Source: UBA7239 sp964509075
GTDB taxonomy: Bacteria > Pseudomonadota > Gammaproteobacteria > Pseudomonadales > UBA7239
Direction: 5' to 3'
Length of the DNA stretch: 13,906 nt
NCBI GenBank assembly: GCA_964509075.1
Contig: CAZDWC010000017.1
Coordinates: 1 to 13,906, forward strand
Shown here piece by piece: positions 13,852-13,906 of the stretch (positions within the stretch are counted from its first letter, which is position 1; each line of letters begins with the position of its first letter). The notes below the pieces were generated by a model. The model was given only the letters and a program-made list of their open reading frames with translations, ran no database searches and was not told the DNA's origin. Made by a program: the position numbers and the translations under genes.

Positions 13852-13906
<55 letters not shown>

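Overview
The window reads as ordinary gammaproteobacterial chromosome of moderate to high GC, densely coding, with short intergenic gaps. Close matches to remembered E. coli YciO, YciB, YciI, SlyD and Sbm/ScpA support this. The PdxJ looks more like the Xanthomonas/Bacteroidetes form (NKI..RNSR, VHPRPDQRH) than the E. coli form. I cannot place the genus. I see no insertion sequence, integrase, phage gene or CRISPR array.

Layout. (1) 1-1149: the C-terminal half of a B12-dependent methylmalonyl-CoA mutase, cut by the left edge and closed by a strong intrinsic terminator. (2) 1158-3037: a promoter candidate and a lone exported di-heme c-type cytochrome lipoprotein of the RoxA-like/di-heme cytochrome c peroxidase family. 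(3) 3174-4670: a B12-binding-domain radical SAM protein of unknown substrate, ending inside a perfect 12-bp inverted repeat. (4) 4700-5323, minus strand: yciO, with a good promoter lying back to back with the next operon. (5) 5440-8820, plus strand: a tight run of yciB, yciI, an SH3/coiled-coil membrane-anchored protein (YgiM type), a periplasmic cyclophilin, pdxJ and slyD, with gaps of 1-10 bp or overlaps. (6) 8821-8953: an unusual leader with a GC-rich hairpin, three 16-bp-spaced repeats, and a 14-bp duplication that copies the start codon of the next gene and creates a three-codon upstream ORF. (7) 8954-11090: a CysI-type nitrite/sulfite reductase overlapping a DUF934 gene, followed by a bidirectional terminator. 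(8) 11179-12354, minus: an acyl-CoA dehydrogenase with the FGGGVNE C-terminal motif. (9) 12451-13677, minus: a soluble Hanks-type Ser/Thr kinase with an unrecognised C-terminal region. (10) 13776-13906, plus: a strong promoter, a structured leader, and the first 55 nt of tRNA-Gly(GCC), cut by the right edge.

How the genes fit together. Mostly this is housekeeping: propionyl/methylmalonyl-CoA metabolism, sulfite assimilation, pyridoxal phosphate synthesis, envelope and protein folding, and acyl-CoA oxidation. The parts with most room for new biology are the RoxA-like cytochrome, the orphan radical SAM enzyme, the cysI leader architecture, the kinase C-terminal region, and the tRNA-Gly leader that carries an 8-nt exact complement of the tRNA's own anticodon loop. 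I did not find a clear new multi-gene system.
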